DNA of 33,755 nucleotides from NCBI GenBank assembly GCA_903904885.1, contig CAIVED010000016.1, positions 1 to 33,755 of the forward strand. Direction: 5' to 3'. Shown one piece after another: positions 25,867 through 33,068 of this stretch. The stretch comes from an uncultured archaeon (lineage in GTDB: Archaea; Nanobdellota; Nanobdellia; Woesearchaeales; CAIVOO01). Each line of letters starts with the position of its first letter. The first letter of the stretch is position 1. The notes beneath the pieces were generated by a model, which saw nothing but the letters and a program-made list of their open reading frames with translations, was not told the DNA's origin and searched no databases. The position numbers and the translations under genes are program-made.

Positions 25867-26584
25867 AAAGTTTTACGAGCACAAAACAGAGGAGGTCGGC
25901 GAAGAGAAATATTATGAAATACATGAACCTCTCCTGAAGCAGCTGAAGGACAAGAGGATTGAAATTGTCAAAAAGGCCATTGATGAATTTGCAGGGGGAA
26001 AGGTTATTGTTGATGTGGGCTGCGGCGAAGGTTACATAACGCTTAATTATGCAAAGAAAGTTAAAAAAGTTGTTTGTTCTGACATTTCTGAGAATGCTCT
26101 AAGGAAAGCTGCCCGGAATTTCAAGGAAAAAGGGATAGCGAATTTTGAGATTCATCCTGCCGATGCGGCTGCAACAGGTTTGAAGGGTAATTTTGACGCA
26201 GTGCTCTGCTGTTCTGCCCTGGACCATGTGCCTGACCCTTTGAAAGTTATTAAAGAGCTTTCGAGGCTTGCAAAAACAGGGGGATACGTGCTTCTTGAGC
26301 TGGACAACGACATAATGCACCCTTTCTCGGGCATAAGGATAAACAGAAAAATGCTTGACAGGCTGGGCCATTTCAACAGGATAACCGTCGGCAAGCTTGG
26401 GAAAATGATAAGATTGACAGGCGTTCCGCTTAAAAGGGTTAAAGTTTATTCCTGGGGAAGCCCGTTCAGATTCTATTACAGGCTTGTAAAGTATTTCCCG
26501 TTTTCAAAGGGGCTTATGGATGCAATCGGCAGAAGATTCCCTTCATTATGCTATGAATATCTAGCGGTTTACAGAAAGATATAG
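25856..26584 (+). CDS. SAM-dependent methyltransferase, last gene of the plus operon
   Basis: The 242-aa protein has a clear class I methyltransferase core: VIVDVGCGEGYITLNYAKKV (motif I), VVCSDISENALRKAARNF, NFDAVLCCSALDHVPDPLKVIKELSRLAKTGGYVLLEL. The C-terminal half is aromatic and basic. It overlaps the upstream glycosyltransferase gene by 11 bases. Its end overlaps the end of the converging GT4 gene by 24 bases, so the two operons meet tail to tail. It ends in TAG. The substrate is unknown; a glycan or polyprenol-linked intermediate is plausible. Confidence 0.9.
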   Translation: METKKFYEHKTEEVGEEKYYEIHEPLLKQLKDKRIEIVKKAIDEFAGGKVIVDVGCGEGYITLNYAKKVKKVVCSDISENALRKAARNFKEKGIANFEIHPADAAATGLKGNFDAVLCCSALDHVPDPLKVIKELSRLAKTGGYVLLELDNDIMHPFSGIRINRKMLDRLGHFNRITVGKLGKMIRLTGVPLKRVKVYSWGSPFRFYYRLVKYFPFSKGLMDAIGRRFPSLCYEYLAVYRKI

Positions 26585-27760
26585 GTCAATTATTTTCTTC
26601 AGGTTTGATTCTGGTTTGTAGATGCTGAAATTTTGATGAGTCTGAATTTTTAGCATCTTTTCCGCCAGCTCTTTTTCATTTTTGAAGATGAATTTGTCCG
26701 GCAGGTCAAGATTCCCGCCTATTGCAGATGCAAGTATCGGCTTTTTGAAGAAAGCTGCCTCCATGGGCACCCTGCTGAATGGCTCAGGCCACAGCGAAGG
26801 GAGAAGTATGATGTCTGAATTTTTGTAGATGAACGGGATGTATCTCTGGTCGATTTTGCCGAGGAAAATAACCTTATCTTTTATTTTTAATTCCTCTGCC
26901 AACGCAATTAGCCTGGATTTTTCAGGGCCTTCGCCTGCGATTAGGAGAACAGCATTGCCTTTTATTTTTGAAAATGCTTTTAGGGCAACATCAACGCCTT
27001 TTATTTTATCCAGTGTCCCTATTGTTGAGATTACTTTTTTGTTTTTCAGTTTCAGCCCTTTGATTTCAAGATTGTTGTTCGGAATTTCAGCAATATTGTA
27101 GATTTTTGCGATTTTTGAAGCAGGAACGCCGTGCTTCATTAGTATTCCCTTCACAAAATCGCTTATGGCTATGAATTTGTCAACTGATTTGAGCGCATTT
27201 CTTCGGGCAACATAGGGAAGGTATATTGCCGCCCAGAAAATCGGATTGTATTTGAGCCAGCCTATCCTGCTTTTGCCGACATATTGGGAATTTACTATGC
27301 AGCTCATGAATTTTGCAGGGTTGCAGCCATCACAGGCAGATTTTTCTTTGTAAAACAGATTGTTTTTCGGGCAGAAAGGGGCATAGCCGTTTATTGTTGC
27401 GAATTTTTTTGCCTTTGTTTTGATTTTTACTATGCTGGTTGTGTTCAGGAAATGGATTATATCAAAGCCTTTCAACTTTCTTGTTTCCTTTCTCACAGAT
27501 TTCCTGAAAAAAAGCATTCTCTGGAGATTGCTGAAAACTGAACTGGGGTTTTTGCCTGTTTTTAATCTCCTGTAAATTTTAATTCCATCTCTCTCCTCAA
27601 AATCCTTCAATCCCGGGAATTTTGAAGACAAAACAGAAACATCAATCCCGCTCTTTGCAAGGTTTTTAGCGAGCAGATACGCTGAAATCTCCCCTCCGCC
27701 GAATATTTTCGGGGGGAAATACTCGCTTACAAGCAAAACTTTAGGATTTTTCATTTTCAT
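26561..27760 (-). CDS. GT4 (GT-B) glycosyltransferase
   Basis: The 399-aa protein has the GT-B fold. The N-terminal half has VLLVSEYFPPKIFGGGEISAYLLAKNLAK and a Cys-rich CDGCNPAKFMSC segment, seen in a subset of GT4 enzymes. The C-terminal half has VISTIGTLDKIKGVDVALKAF, LLIAGEGPEKSRL, VIFLGKI and the catalytic EPFSRVPMEAAFFKKPILAS (E-x7-E). It is a retaining transferase using nucleotide-sugar donors. It is the last gene of the minus-strand operon and overlaps the upstream nucleotidyltransferase gene by 20 bases (14 if the second ATG, 27754, is used). Confidence 0.94.
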   Translation of the reverse strand: MKMKNPKVLLVSEYFPPKIFGGGEISAYLLAKNLAKSGIDVSVLSSKFPGLKDFEERDGIKIYRRLKTGKNPSSVFSNLQRMLFFRKSVRKETRKLKGFDIIHFLNTTSIVKIKTKAKKFATINGYAPFCPKNNLFYKEKSACDGCNPAKFMSCIVNSQYVGKSRIGWLKYNPIFWAAIYLPYVARRNALKSVDKFIAISDFVKGILMKHGVPASKIAKIYNIAEIPNNNLEIKGLKLKNKKVISTIGTLDKIKGVDVALKAFSKIKGNAVLLIAGEGPEKSRLIALAEELKIKDKVIFLGKIDQRYIPFIYKNSDIILLPSLWPEPFSRVPMEAAFFKKPILASAIGGNLDLPDKFIFKNEKELAEKMLKIQTHQNFSIYKPESNLKKIIDLYLSVNR

Positions 27761-28226
27761 TGATTTTTATTATCCTGTTTATTATCTGGGTTGTTGAGAT
27801 ATTTAGCTCAAACGGCATGAGAACAACCTTTCCGCCGTTTTTCTCAACAGCGTCCTTTTCAATTATCTCTGACATCTTCCTGTCAGCGCCCTTTACATGG
27901 ATGTCCGGCTTGATTGCCCCAAGAAGGCTGCTCGGCTCGCTCTCGTTGAAAATAACAACATAATCAACAACCTCCAGGGCTGCAAGCATTCTCGCCCTGT
28001 TTTTCTCATCAACTATCGGCCTTAAAGGCCCCTTGACCTTTCTCACAGAATCGTCGCTGTTCAGCCCGATTATCAGAACATCTCCCAAAGCTTTTGCCTT
28101 TTCCAAGGAATCAACATGGCCGGCATGCATTAGGTCAAAGCAGCCGTTTGTGGTGACTATTTTTTTGCCCTTCTTTTTTAATTCTGCAGATATTTTTTCA
28201 ATTTCCGCCCTTGTTTTGATTTTCAT
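27741..28226 (-). CDS. rfaE2: RfaE domain-II-type heptose-1-phosphate nucleotidyltransferase
   Basis: The 161-aa protein starts at ATG 28226, overlapping the stop of the upstream heptosyltransferase-like gene (ATGA); longer in-frame starts lie inside that gene. It carries TTNGCFDLMHAGHVDSLEKA with the HxGH nucleotidyltransferase motif, IIGLNSDDSVRKVKGPLRPI, VDYVVIFNES and the late ISTTQII segment (ISTTxxI), all typical of the adenylyltransferase half of bacterial HldE/RfaE. It would activate a heptose-1-phosphate, probably as ADP-heptose, though CDP cannot be excluded. The kinase half of HldE is absent from the window. Pairing with a GT9 gene supports a heptose or heptose-like sugar in the glycan. 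Confidence 0.88.
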   Translation of the reverse strand: MKIKTRAEIEKISAELKKKGKKIVTTNGCFDLMHAGHVDSLEKAKALGDVLIIGLNSDDSVRKVKGPLRPIVDEKNRARMLAALEVVDYVVIFNESEPSSLLGAIKPDIHVKGADRKMSEIIEKDAVEKNGGKVVLMPFELNISTTQIINRIIKINENEKS

Positions 28227-29320
28227 TTTAGTTTTTCCACTGCTTTCAGCACTTCGGCAACAGATATGTCCTTCATGCACTGCTGATAAACCTTGTTGAA
28301 GCATTTTGGCATTTTTCCCTTTGCATTGTCTATGCACGGGCTGCACCATGGCGGATGGTAGATTGAAATGTTCTTTGCCCCGTAAGGGCCCCAGAGTGTT
28401 GGAATGTTCGGGCCGAACAGCCCTATTGTTTTCACGCCCTGGGCAGCGGCTATGTGCATCGGGCCTGTATCATTGCAGATGTAGATTTTGCATCGCTCTA
28501 TAAGATTAAAAACCTCTCTTATTGAAACATCTCCCATTGCAATTATTGGCCTATGCTTCATCATATTCGCTATTTTTTCAACCTCTGCCTTGTTTGCAGG
28601 GCCATCAATCAGGATTATCTTTGCTTTGTATTTGCTGGCTATTTTATCAGCCAGCTCTGCCATCCTTTCAAGGGGCCACATTCTTGTCTTGACTGATTCC
28701 GCAACTCCCGGTGTGATTCCGACAATGAAATCTTTTGATAATATTTTGTTTTTCTTCAGGAACTTTTCAACAGCATCCTTTTCGTTCTTTGTTGTTTCCA
28801 GTTTGATTAACTTGTCTGTATTGTATTTCATTCCGACTGACCTAATCATGTCCAGATAGTTCTGCACCATGTGCTGCTTCTTGCTGAATTTGACTCTTTT
28901 CTTGTAGAGCAATGAGCGCACTCCGTGGCTGAAGCCGATTCTGTATGGCGCGCACCACCAGCTTATCAAAGCAGAAACATTGAGATACGGTTCTGTATCT
29001 ATGCACAAATCATATTTCCTGAATAATTTTATCACATTTGACAAATTGAAGTCAACAATATTGCTTATGTCTTTGTTGTTCATGAACGGCGCCCTGTTCC
29101 TCTTGTGGGCGAGAACGTCTATTTCTGCTTTTGGCAGATTTTTTCTTAATCCATGAATCATTGGCAATGAGACAACTGAATCACCCAGTGCCCAGAGCTT
29201 TATTATGAGAATTTTATTGGTTTTCATCCTTTTTGGGAAGATTTTTGAGATTATTCCTATTATTGCGCAGAGAATGGAGAGGAAAATCCTGTCAAAAATC
29301 CTTACAAGCGGAACATTCAT
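28223..29320 (-). CDS. GT9 family (ADP-heptose:LPS heptosyltransferase-like)
   Basis: The 365-aa protein opens with a hydrophobic or basic anchor region (ILCAIIGIISKIF) and then the GT9 domain: ILIIKLWALGDSVVSLPMIHGLR, CIDTEPYLNVSALISWW, IVGITPGVAESVKTRMWP and the donor-binding CNDTGPMHIAAAQGVKTIGLFGP. A late CSPCIDNAKGKMPKC cluster resembles the cysteine segment found in many bacterial WaaF/WaaC-type enzymes. It would transfer an ADP-heptose-type sugar. It overlaps its upstream neighbour by four bases and its downstream neighbour by four, so the operon is tightly coupled. The organism has no lipopolysaccharide in the bacterial sense; the acceptor is inferred to be an archaeal lipid or surface glycan. 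Confidence 0.9.
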   Translation of the reverse strand: MNVPLVRIFDRIFLSILCAIIGIISKIFPKRMKTNKILIIKLWALGDSVVSLPMIHGLRKNLPKAEIDVLAHKRNRAPFMNNKDISNIVDFNLSNVIKLFRKYDLCIDTEPYLNVSALISWWCAPYRIGFSHGVRSLLYKKRVKFSKKQHMVQNYLDMIRSVGMKYNTDKLIKLETTKNEKDAVEKFLKKNKILSKDFIVGITPGVAESVKTRMWPLERMAELADKIASKYKAKIILIDGPANKAEVEKIANMMKHRPIIAMGDVSIREVFNLIERCKIYICNDTGPMHIAAAQGVKTIGLFGPNIPTLWGPYGAKNISIYHPPWCSPCIDNAKGKMPKCFNKVYQQCMKDISVAEVLKAVEKLK

Positions 29321-29652
29321 TTTTTCTTTCCCTTGCTGATTGCAATCTCCCTAACAAGTTTCGTGACTTCCTTTTCCACGTTGTCTATCTTAACATACAG
29401 CCTGAATACCAGGTAGAACAGCGCTATTATGCTGATGTACACTACAAAGTCAGCGCCTCTCTGTATTCCCAGCAGGTTTGCGAAAAAGAAGCTTGTGCCG
29501 GGCAGGAGGATAACCACAATTGCCGCAATCCACAGCGCGCTCCAGAGCCCGAAACTCATGGCAGCGATTTTCCTGTCTTTAAATCTCAAAAATGCCCTGC
29601 TTATGGCAAAAACCGCAAACGCAACCACAATTATTTGTAAAATTGTTACCAT
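29317..29652 (-). CDS. DUF2304-like small membrane protein
   Basis: The 111-aa protein has three hydrophobic helices (ILQIIVVAFAVFAISRAFL, SALWIAAIVVILLP and YISIIALFYLVFRLYV), then a charged C-terminal helix DNVEKEVTKLVREIA. Size and layout match the DUF2304 family, commonly next to polyprenyl-phosphate glycosyltransferases of the GT2 type, as here. The role is not established; a scaffold for the glycosyltransferase is the usual suggestion. Start and stop overlap or abut neighbours in the minus operon. Confidence 0.84.
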   Translation of the reverse strand: MVTILQIIVVAFAVFAISRAFLRFKDRKIAAMSFGLWSALWIAAIVVILLPGTSFFFANLLGIQRGADFVVYISIIALFYLVFRLYVKIDNVEKEVTKLVREIAISKGKKK

Positions 29653-29655
29653 TTT

Positions 29656-30330
29656 TCACCTCGTTAGCTTGTGCAATAAAAATTTTGATGCTATCTTCAG
29701 GCTGTTGAATATGCTCTGGCCCTTTGCCATCGAATATTCGCTGTAAACTATTGTTACAGGAACTTCCCTGAATTTGATGTGCTTTCTCGCAATCTCGTCA
29801 ATAATCTCGGATGCATGCTCCATCCTGTCCTGGGTTATCTGGATTTTCTCGGCTGCTTTCCTTGAAAATGCCCTGAATCCGTTGTGGGTGTCTGTCAGCT
29901 TTATGCCAGAAAAGATTCTTGTGAAAATGATTCCTGCCTTTAATGTGAGTTTTTTAAAGAATGGAACCTGTGTTTTTTTGTCCAGGAATCTTGAGCCAAG
30001 AGTTACCTCTGCTTCGCCTTTTTCTATTGGAGCTGTAAGCCGCTTTATCTCATCTGCCCTGTGCTGGCCGTCTGCGTCAAATGTGACTATTATTTCTGCT
30101 CCGTTCTGCAGGGCGTAATCAATGCCGGTCTTTAATGCAGCTCCCTGGCCCCTGTTGATTGAGTGCTGAAGCGCGATTACGTTTTCCTTCTTGCATACTT
30201 CATATGTGTTGTCTTTGCTTCCGTCATCTACCACTACGATATTGCTGTAGCCTTCCTTCTTTAGGGATTTGATTACATTGGCTATGCTTTTTCCCTCATT
30301 ATAGGCTGCAATCACAATGAAAGTCTTCAT
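29656..30330 (-). CDS. GT2 polyprenyl-phosphate sugar synthase (DPM1/DPG-like)
   Basis: The 224-aa protein has the short GT2 form: TFIVIAAYNEGKSIANVIKSL, NIVVVDDGSKDNTYEVC, INRGQGAALKTGIDYALQNGAEIIVTFDADGQH with the DxD motif, and a late LTDTHNGFRAFSRKAAEKI region, as in dolichol-phosphate mannose or glucose synthases. It would load a sugar from a nucleotide donor onto a polyprenyl phosphate at the membrane. The next gene is the DUF2304 protein, and the previous two encode SMR-type transporters that may flip the product. There is no C-terminal membrane helix. Confidence 0.92.
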   Translation of the reverse strand: MKTFIVIAAYNEGKSIANVIKSLKKEGYSNIVVVDDGSKDNTYEVCKKENVIALQHSINRGQGAALKTGIDYALQNGAEIIVTFDADGQHRADEIKRLTAPIEKGEAEVTLGSRFLDKKTQVPFFKKLTLKAGIIFTRIFSGIKLTDTHNGFRAFSRKAAEKIQITQDRMEHASEIIDEIARKHIKFREVPVTIVYSEYSMAKGQSIFNSLKIASKFLLHKLTR

Positions 30331-30671
30331 CTTATGGTTGTTAATGCAATTCCTCCGATTATCAAGAACACCCCAACCCAGTTCAGGAGGCTGACTTTCT
30401 CCTTTAATAAAGTTTGTGAAAGAATGGCAACCCAGAGATAGCTGAATGCATACATTGGATAGACTATTGACAAATCCCCAATTTTAAGTGCAGAAACAAG
30501 GGTTATTGTGGCTGTGGCGTAGAGTACTAAACCGAGGATAACTCGCCAGTTTGTTATCCAGTCCATTATCTTGAATGAAATCTTCTTTGAGCCCAGCTTG
30601 AAGAACAGCATGCCTGTTGCTCCGAGAATAGAGCTTATGATTACAAGTATGACCATTAGCGCGCTTATCAT
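30327..30671 (-). CDS. SMR/EamA-like half transporter, copy 2
   Basis: The 114-aa protein has four hydrophobic helices typical of small multidrug-resistance or ArnE/ArnF-type half transporters: ALMVILVIISSILGATGMLFF, VILGLVLYATATITLV, VYPMYAFSYLWVAIL, and VGVFLIIGGIALT. It overlaps the next gene by four bases. It resembles the preceding 117-aa protein along its whole length, so the two probably pair as a heterodimer, as ArnE and ArnF do. A role in flipping a polyprenyl-phosphate sugar made by the adjacent GT2 is inferred from position. Confidence 0.86.
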   Translation of the reverse strand: MISALMVILVIISSILGATGMLFFKLGSKKISFKIMDWITNWRVILGLVLYATATITLVSALKIGDLSIVYPMYAFSYLWVAILSQTLLKEKVSLLNWVGVFLIIGGIALTTIR

Positions 30672-31021
30672 CTTTTTATTGAGGTTAACGAAACCCCTCC
30701 GATTATCAATAAAAACCCAATCCAGTTTGTCCAGATTAGCTGCTCTTTAAGTATGAAAATTGACATTAAAGCAACCCAGATGTAGCTTGTTGCAACAACA
30801 GGGTAGAGCAAAGAGAGATCTGCTTTCTTGAGTATAAGTATGAAGATTATTGTTGCCAGGCCGTAGAAGATTACGCCTGCGATTACATAAAAATTGAGAA
30901 TCCAGGACAGGATGTTGAATGAAACATTTCCTGCCCCAAGCTTGAAAAGAAGCTGTCCCAGGGCCCCGAAAACAGCGCAGAGTATGGCTATCAGGATGTA
31001 CTTGAACTTGCCCTTCTTCAT
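30668..31021 (-). CDS. SMR/EamA-like half transporter, copy 1
   Basis: The 117-aa protein has the same four-helix plan as its neighbour (YILIAILCAVFGALGQLLFKLG, NFYVIAGVIFYGLATIIFIL, LYPVVATSYIWVALMSIF, WIGFLLIIGGVSLTS), with shared GxxLFKLG, YP and NWIGFLLIIGG segments. It is first in a seven-gene minus-strand operon. Its ATG lies 25.5 bases from the centre of a palindromic TATA box shared with the divergent GT2 gene, so it is predicted to be leaderless. Confidence 0.87.
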   Translation of the reverse strand: MKKGKFKYILIAILCAVFGALGQLLFKLGAGNVSFNILSWILNFYVIAGVIFYGLATIIFILILKKADLSLLYPVVATSYIWVALMSIFILKEQLIWTNWIGFLLIIGGVSLTSIKR

Positions 31022-31040
31022 GGCAGGTTTAAAACAAAAG

Positions 31041-31052
31041 CTTTATATAAAG
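31041..31052. promoter_or_regulatory. Palindromic TATA box shared by two divergent leaderless genes
   Basis: CTTTATATAAAG is a perfect 12-base palindrome. Its centre lies exactly 25.5 bases from the first base of both start codons: ATG at 31072 on the plus strand and ATG at 31021 on the minus strand. One TATA element therefore seems to serve both directions. Confidence 0.75.
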
Positions 31053-31071
31053 ATTTCTATTGTTATCGCCC

Positions 31072-31752
31072 ATGGATTACTCTGATACGACAGTCATTGT
31101 ACCTACTTTAAACGAGGAAAAGAACATAGGCAAGCTTATCGATTTGGTGAGGAAAAACGCTCCCGGAGCCTATGTAATTGTTTCTGATGACGGTTCCAAG
31201 GATAAAACAAAAGCAATTGTTGAGTCTAAAAAAGCCTACTTTCTTGACAGGTCGCGTGAAAAGGTCAAGGGCCTGACTGCCAGCGTTAATGACGGGGTTA
31301 AGAAGGCAAAGACAAAGTTCATGGTTGTAATTGACGGCGACCTGCAGCATCCTCCTGAGAAGATTCCTGAGATTGTGCGTAAGTTGAGAGAAGGGTTTGA
31401 TGTGGTTGTAGGCACAAGGGAGAAGGTTGCCAGCGAATGGGCATTCCACAGGAAAATCATGTCCAAGACTGCGATAGTGATGGGGCAGCTTCGGCTTTTG
31501 CTCAAGGGAATCTGGGTTAGGGATGTTGTTTCCGGATTCTTCGGCGCGAGGACAGAACTCTTTAAAGACGCTTTGCGAAGAGCAGAAGGCAAGTTCGAAC
31601 CCCGCGGGTATAAGGTATTGTTCGATTTCCTCAAACAACTCAAGAAGCCGAAGATAGGCGAAGTGTATTACGTGTTTGGGTTACGAAAAGGTGGGACTTC
31701 TAAGATTAGCAAGACGCATATTTGGCTGTATTTTAAGAGCATGTTTAAGTGA
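31072..31752 (+). CDS. GT2 dolichol-phosphate-sugar synthase-like
   Basis: The 226-aa protein starts at ATG 31072, chosen because the palindromic TATA box is about 26 bases upstream; an in-frame TTG at 31060 is too close to it. It shows TVIVPTLNEEKNIGKLIDLV, YVIVSDDGSKDKTKAIVES, LTASVNDGVKKAKTKFMVVIDGDLQHPPEKI with DxD, FDVVVGTREK and WVRDVVSGFFGARTELF, all hallmarks of DPM1-type synthases. It would charge a polyprenyl phosphate with a sugar. It differs from the GT2 at 29656-30330 and may use another donor. A four-base gap separates it from the converging HEPN gene. Confidence 0.92.
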   Translation: MDYSDTTVIVPTLNEEKNIGKLIDLVRKNAPGAYVIVSDDGSKDKTKAIVESKKAYFLDRSREKVKGLTASVNDGVKKAKTKFMVVIDGDLQHPPEKIPEIVRKLREGFDVVVGTREKVASEWAFHRKIMSKTAIVMGQLRLLLKGIWVRDVVSGFFGARTELFKDALRRAEGKFEPRGYKVLFDFLKQLKKPKIGEVYYVFGLRKGGTSKISKTHIWLYFKSMFK

Positions 31753-31756
31753 AGAT

Positions 31757-32242
31757 TCATCCAAGCTCTTTCCTGAACCTTTCTCTTATTTCTTCAATTT
31801 GGGTAAGCTTGAGGCTGTTTTTATAGGCGCCTATTTCCAATATAAATCGATCTGCCGTGCTAATCAGTTCCTGCGCTGATCTGTCTGTGACTGGCTTGTT
31901 TTGCCTTGGGGTAACATAATACTGCTTGTCAATTCTTTCTTCCTTTGCATCTGAAAAGATTTTGTATATTTTAGGCAAGACAAAAATTCTTTTTAGCAGC
32001 ACCGCAGCTGCTCCGTGGCTTTCGCATTTTATCCCGCATCTGAAGAAAAGCGACTGAATGGAATTATAAATTGAATAATATGCTTCTCCCACCGCATTTT
32101 CATATAGCGCTGCCTTGAATATCAGTTTTGCAGCCTGAAGGCAGTTCCCTGATTTTTTCTCATAGGACAGTGCAATTTCATCCGAAGGGTCAACCAGCTC
32201 CAGTTTCCCCTCATTCTTCAGATTATCCAAAAAGTTCCGCAT
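31757..32242 (-). CDS. HEPN-domain protein
   Basis: The 161-aa protein is all-helical. The HEPN hallmark region is LQAAKLIFKAALYENAVGEAYYSIYNSIQSLFFRCG followed by ESHGAAAVLLKRIF, with a later RFILEIGAYKNS helix. HEPN proteins pair with MNT nucleotidyltransferases in toxin–antitoxin or defence-related modules, where the HEPN partner may be an RNase. The canonical RNase RxxxxH motif is not evident to me, so it could be a substrate-binding or inactive HEPN. It overlaps the end of the MNT gene by 20 bases and is co-transcribed. Confidence 0.85.
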   Translation of the reverse strand: MRNFLDNLKNEGKLELVDPSDEIALSYEKKSGNCLQAAKLIFKAALYENAVGEAYYSIYNSIQSLFFRCGIKCESHGAAAVLLKRIFVLPKIYKIFSDAKEERIDKQYYVTPRQNKPVTDRSAQELISTADRFILEIGAYKNSLKLTQIEEIRERFRKELG

Positions 32243-32771
32243 AATATTTCTCCCCCCCGCTTATTATTATGTGGTTCTTCATAATTTCCTGTATCAGCAG
32301 ATTGTCCTTGTCAAATTCTCCTATTTTAATGCTTAGTTTGCCATTGATTTTTTTGATTTCCTCTTTAAGCTTATTTTCTGATGTTTCTATGTATATGTCT
32401 ATGTCGCTGTTTTCCTTTGGGCTGAATTTGGCATAGCTCCCGAAAAGAAGAATCATTCTGTCCTTGCATTTTTTGGTTATTTCCATGAAAAGGGGTTCCA
32501 GGAAAGCATATTTTTTAAGCAGCTTGAAAAGCTTGTAATTTTCCGCACTCAGGACAAATGTTTTTGCAACAAGATTCTTCTTGATGAAATATATGTGGTT
32601 TTTTCCGATTTTTTTGTAGTCAATCGCATTATTGTCCCTTAGGTCATTGAGCACTGATTGTGTTTTTGTAAGGGATGTTTTAAGCTCCTTTGCAATTTCC
32701 CTGCCGTGGGCTTCCTTTTTTATGAGATAAAGAATCACTTCTGCAGTGTAATTGACTTTTTTTTGGTTCAT
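32223..32771 (-). CDS. MNT-type nucleotidyltransferase with N-terminal HTH
   Basis: The 182-aa protein starts at ATG 32771, which has a TATA box AGGTTTAAATA about 28 bases upstream. An in-frame ATG at 32816 would add 15 residues and has its own TATA box in the repeat at 32840-32872. Residues up to about 65 form a winged-helix-like HTH (AEVILYLIKKEAHGREIAKELKTSLTKTQSVLNDL…). The C-terminal part has the minimal nucleotidyltransferase signature LLFGSYAKFSPKENSDIDIYI with GS and DxD residues. MNT proteins can add AMP to a HEPN partner to block its toxicity. The next gene, overlapping by 20 bases, encodes HEPN. Confidence 0.86.
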   Translation of the reverse strand: MNQKKVNYTAEVILYLIKKEAHGREIAKELKTSLTKTQSVLNDLRDNNAIDYKKIGKNHIYFIKKNLVAKTFVLSAENYKLFKLLKKYAFLEPLFMEITKKCKDRMILLFGSYAKFSPKENSDIDIYIETSENKLKEEIKKINGKLSIKIGEFDKDNLLIQEIMKNHIIISGGEKYYAELFG

Positions 32772-32793
32772 ATGAACTAAAAATAAATCAATA

Positions 32794-32805
32794 GTATTTA
32801 AACCT
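32794..32805 (-). promoter_or_regulatory. TATA box of the MNT–HEPN unit
   Basis: AGGTTTAAATAC on the minus strand is centred about 28 nt before ATG 32771. The identical AGGTTTAAATA also occurs in both 33-bp repeats. Confidence 0.5.
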
Positions 32806-32839
32806 TTCTGTTCCATGACTCAGCTGAGCTGAAAACGCG

Positions 32840-32872
32840 TATTTAAACCTTGCACGTGGCTTCAGAGACGGC
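32840..32872 (-). repeat. 33-bp promoter-containing repeat, copy A
   Basis: It matches 33723-33755 at 30 of 33 positions in direct orientation, 883 bases apart. Read on the minus strand it ends in AGGTTTAAATA (TATA box) and carries CACGTG upstream. It is about 24 bases before the alternative MNT start at 32816. Confidence 0.85.
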
Positions 32873-32915
32873 GTAGGGTTAAATTATAGAATGATGCCAT
32901 AAAAATTTAAGACAA

Positions 32916-33068
32916 TTAATCAATTATCCGGGCCTGCTGGGAACTCCACTTCTTGTTTTTGCTTTTTTTCATCCAATCTGCATACTTGTCAATGAAGTCC
33001 AGCCTTTCCTTGAAATTCTCCCTTTTTGCTTTTTTTAGCTCTTTTAGGTCGATTTTTGGAAGTTTCAT
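32916..33068 (-). CDS. Small basic protein (50 aa) coupled to the nucleotidyltransferase
   Basis: The ATG at 33068 overlaps the TGA of the upstream nucleotidyltransferase gene (ATGA), and the frame stays open for 50 residues to TAA. The protein reads MKLPKIDLKELKKAKRENF, then KERLDFIDKYADWMKKSKN, then KKWSSQQARIID. It has a charged N-terminal helix and a Trp-containing segment, with no cysteine or membrane segment. I do not recognise a named family. The tight coupling suggests a partner or antitoxin for the nucleotidyltransferase, by analogy with two-gene modules of this type. Confidence 0.78.
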   Translation of the reverse strand: MKLPKIDLKELKKAKRENFKERLDFIDKYADWMKKSKNKKWSSQQARIID

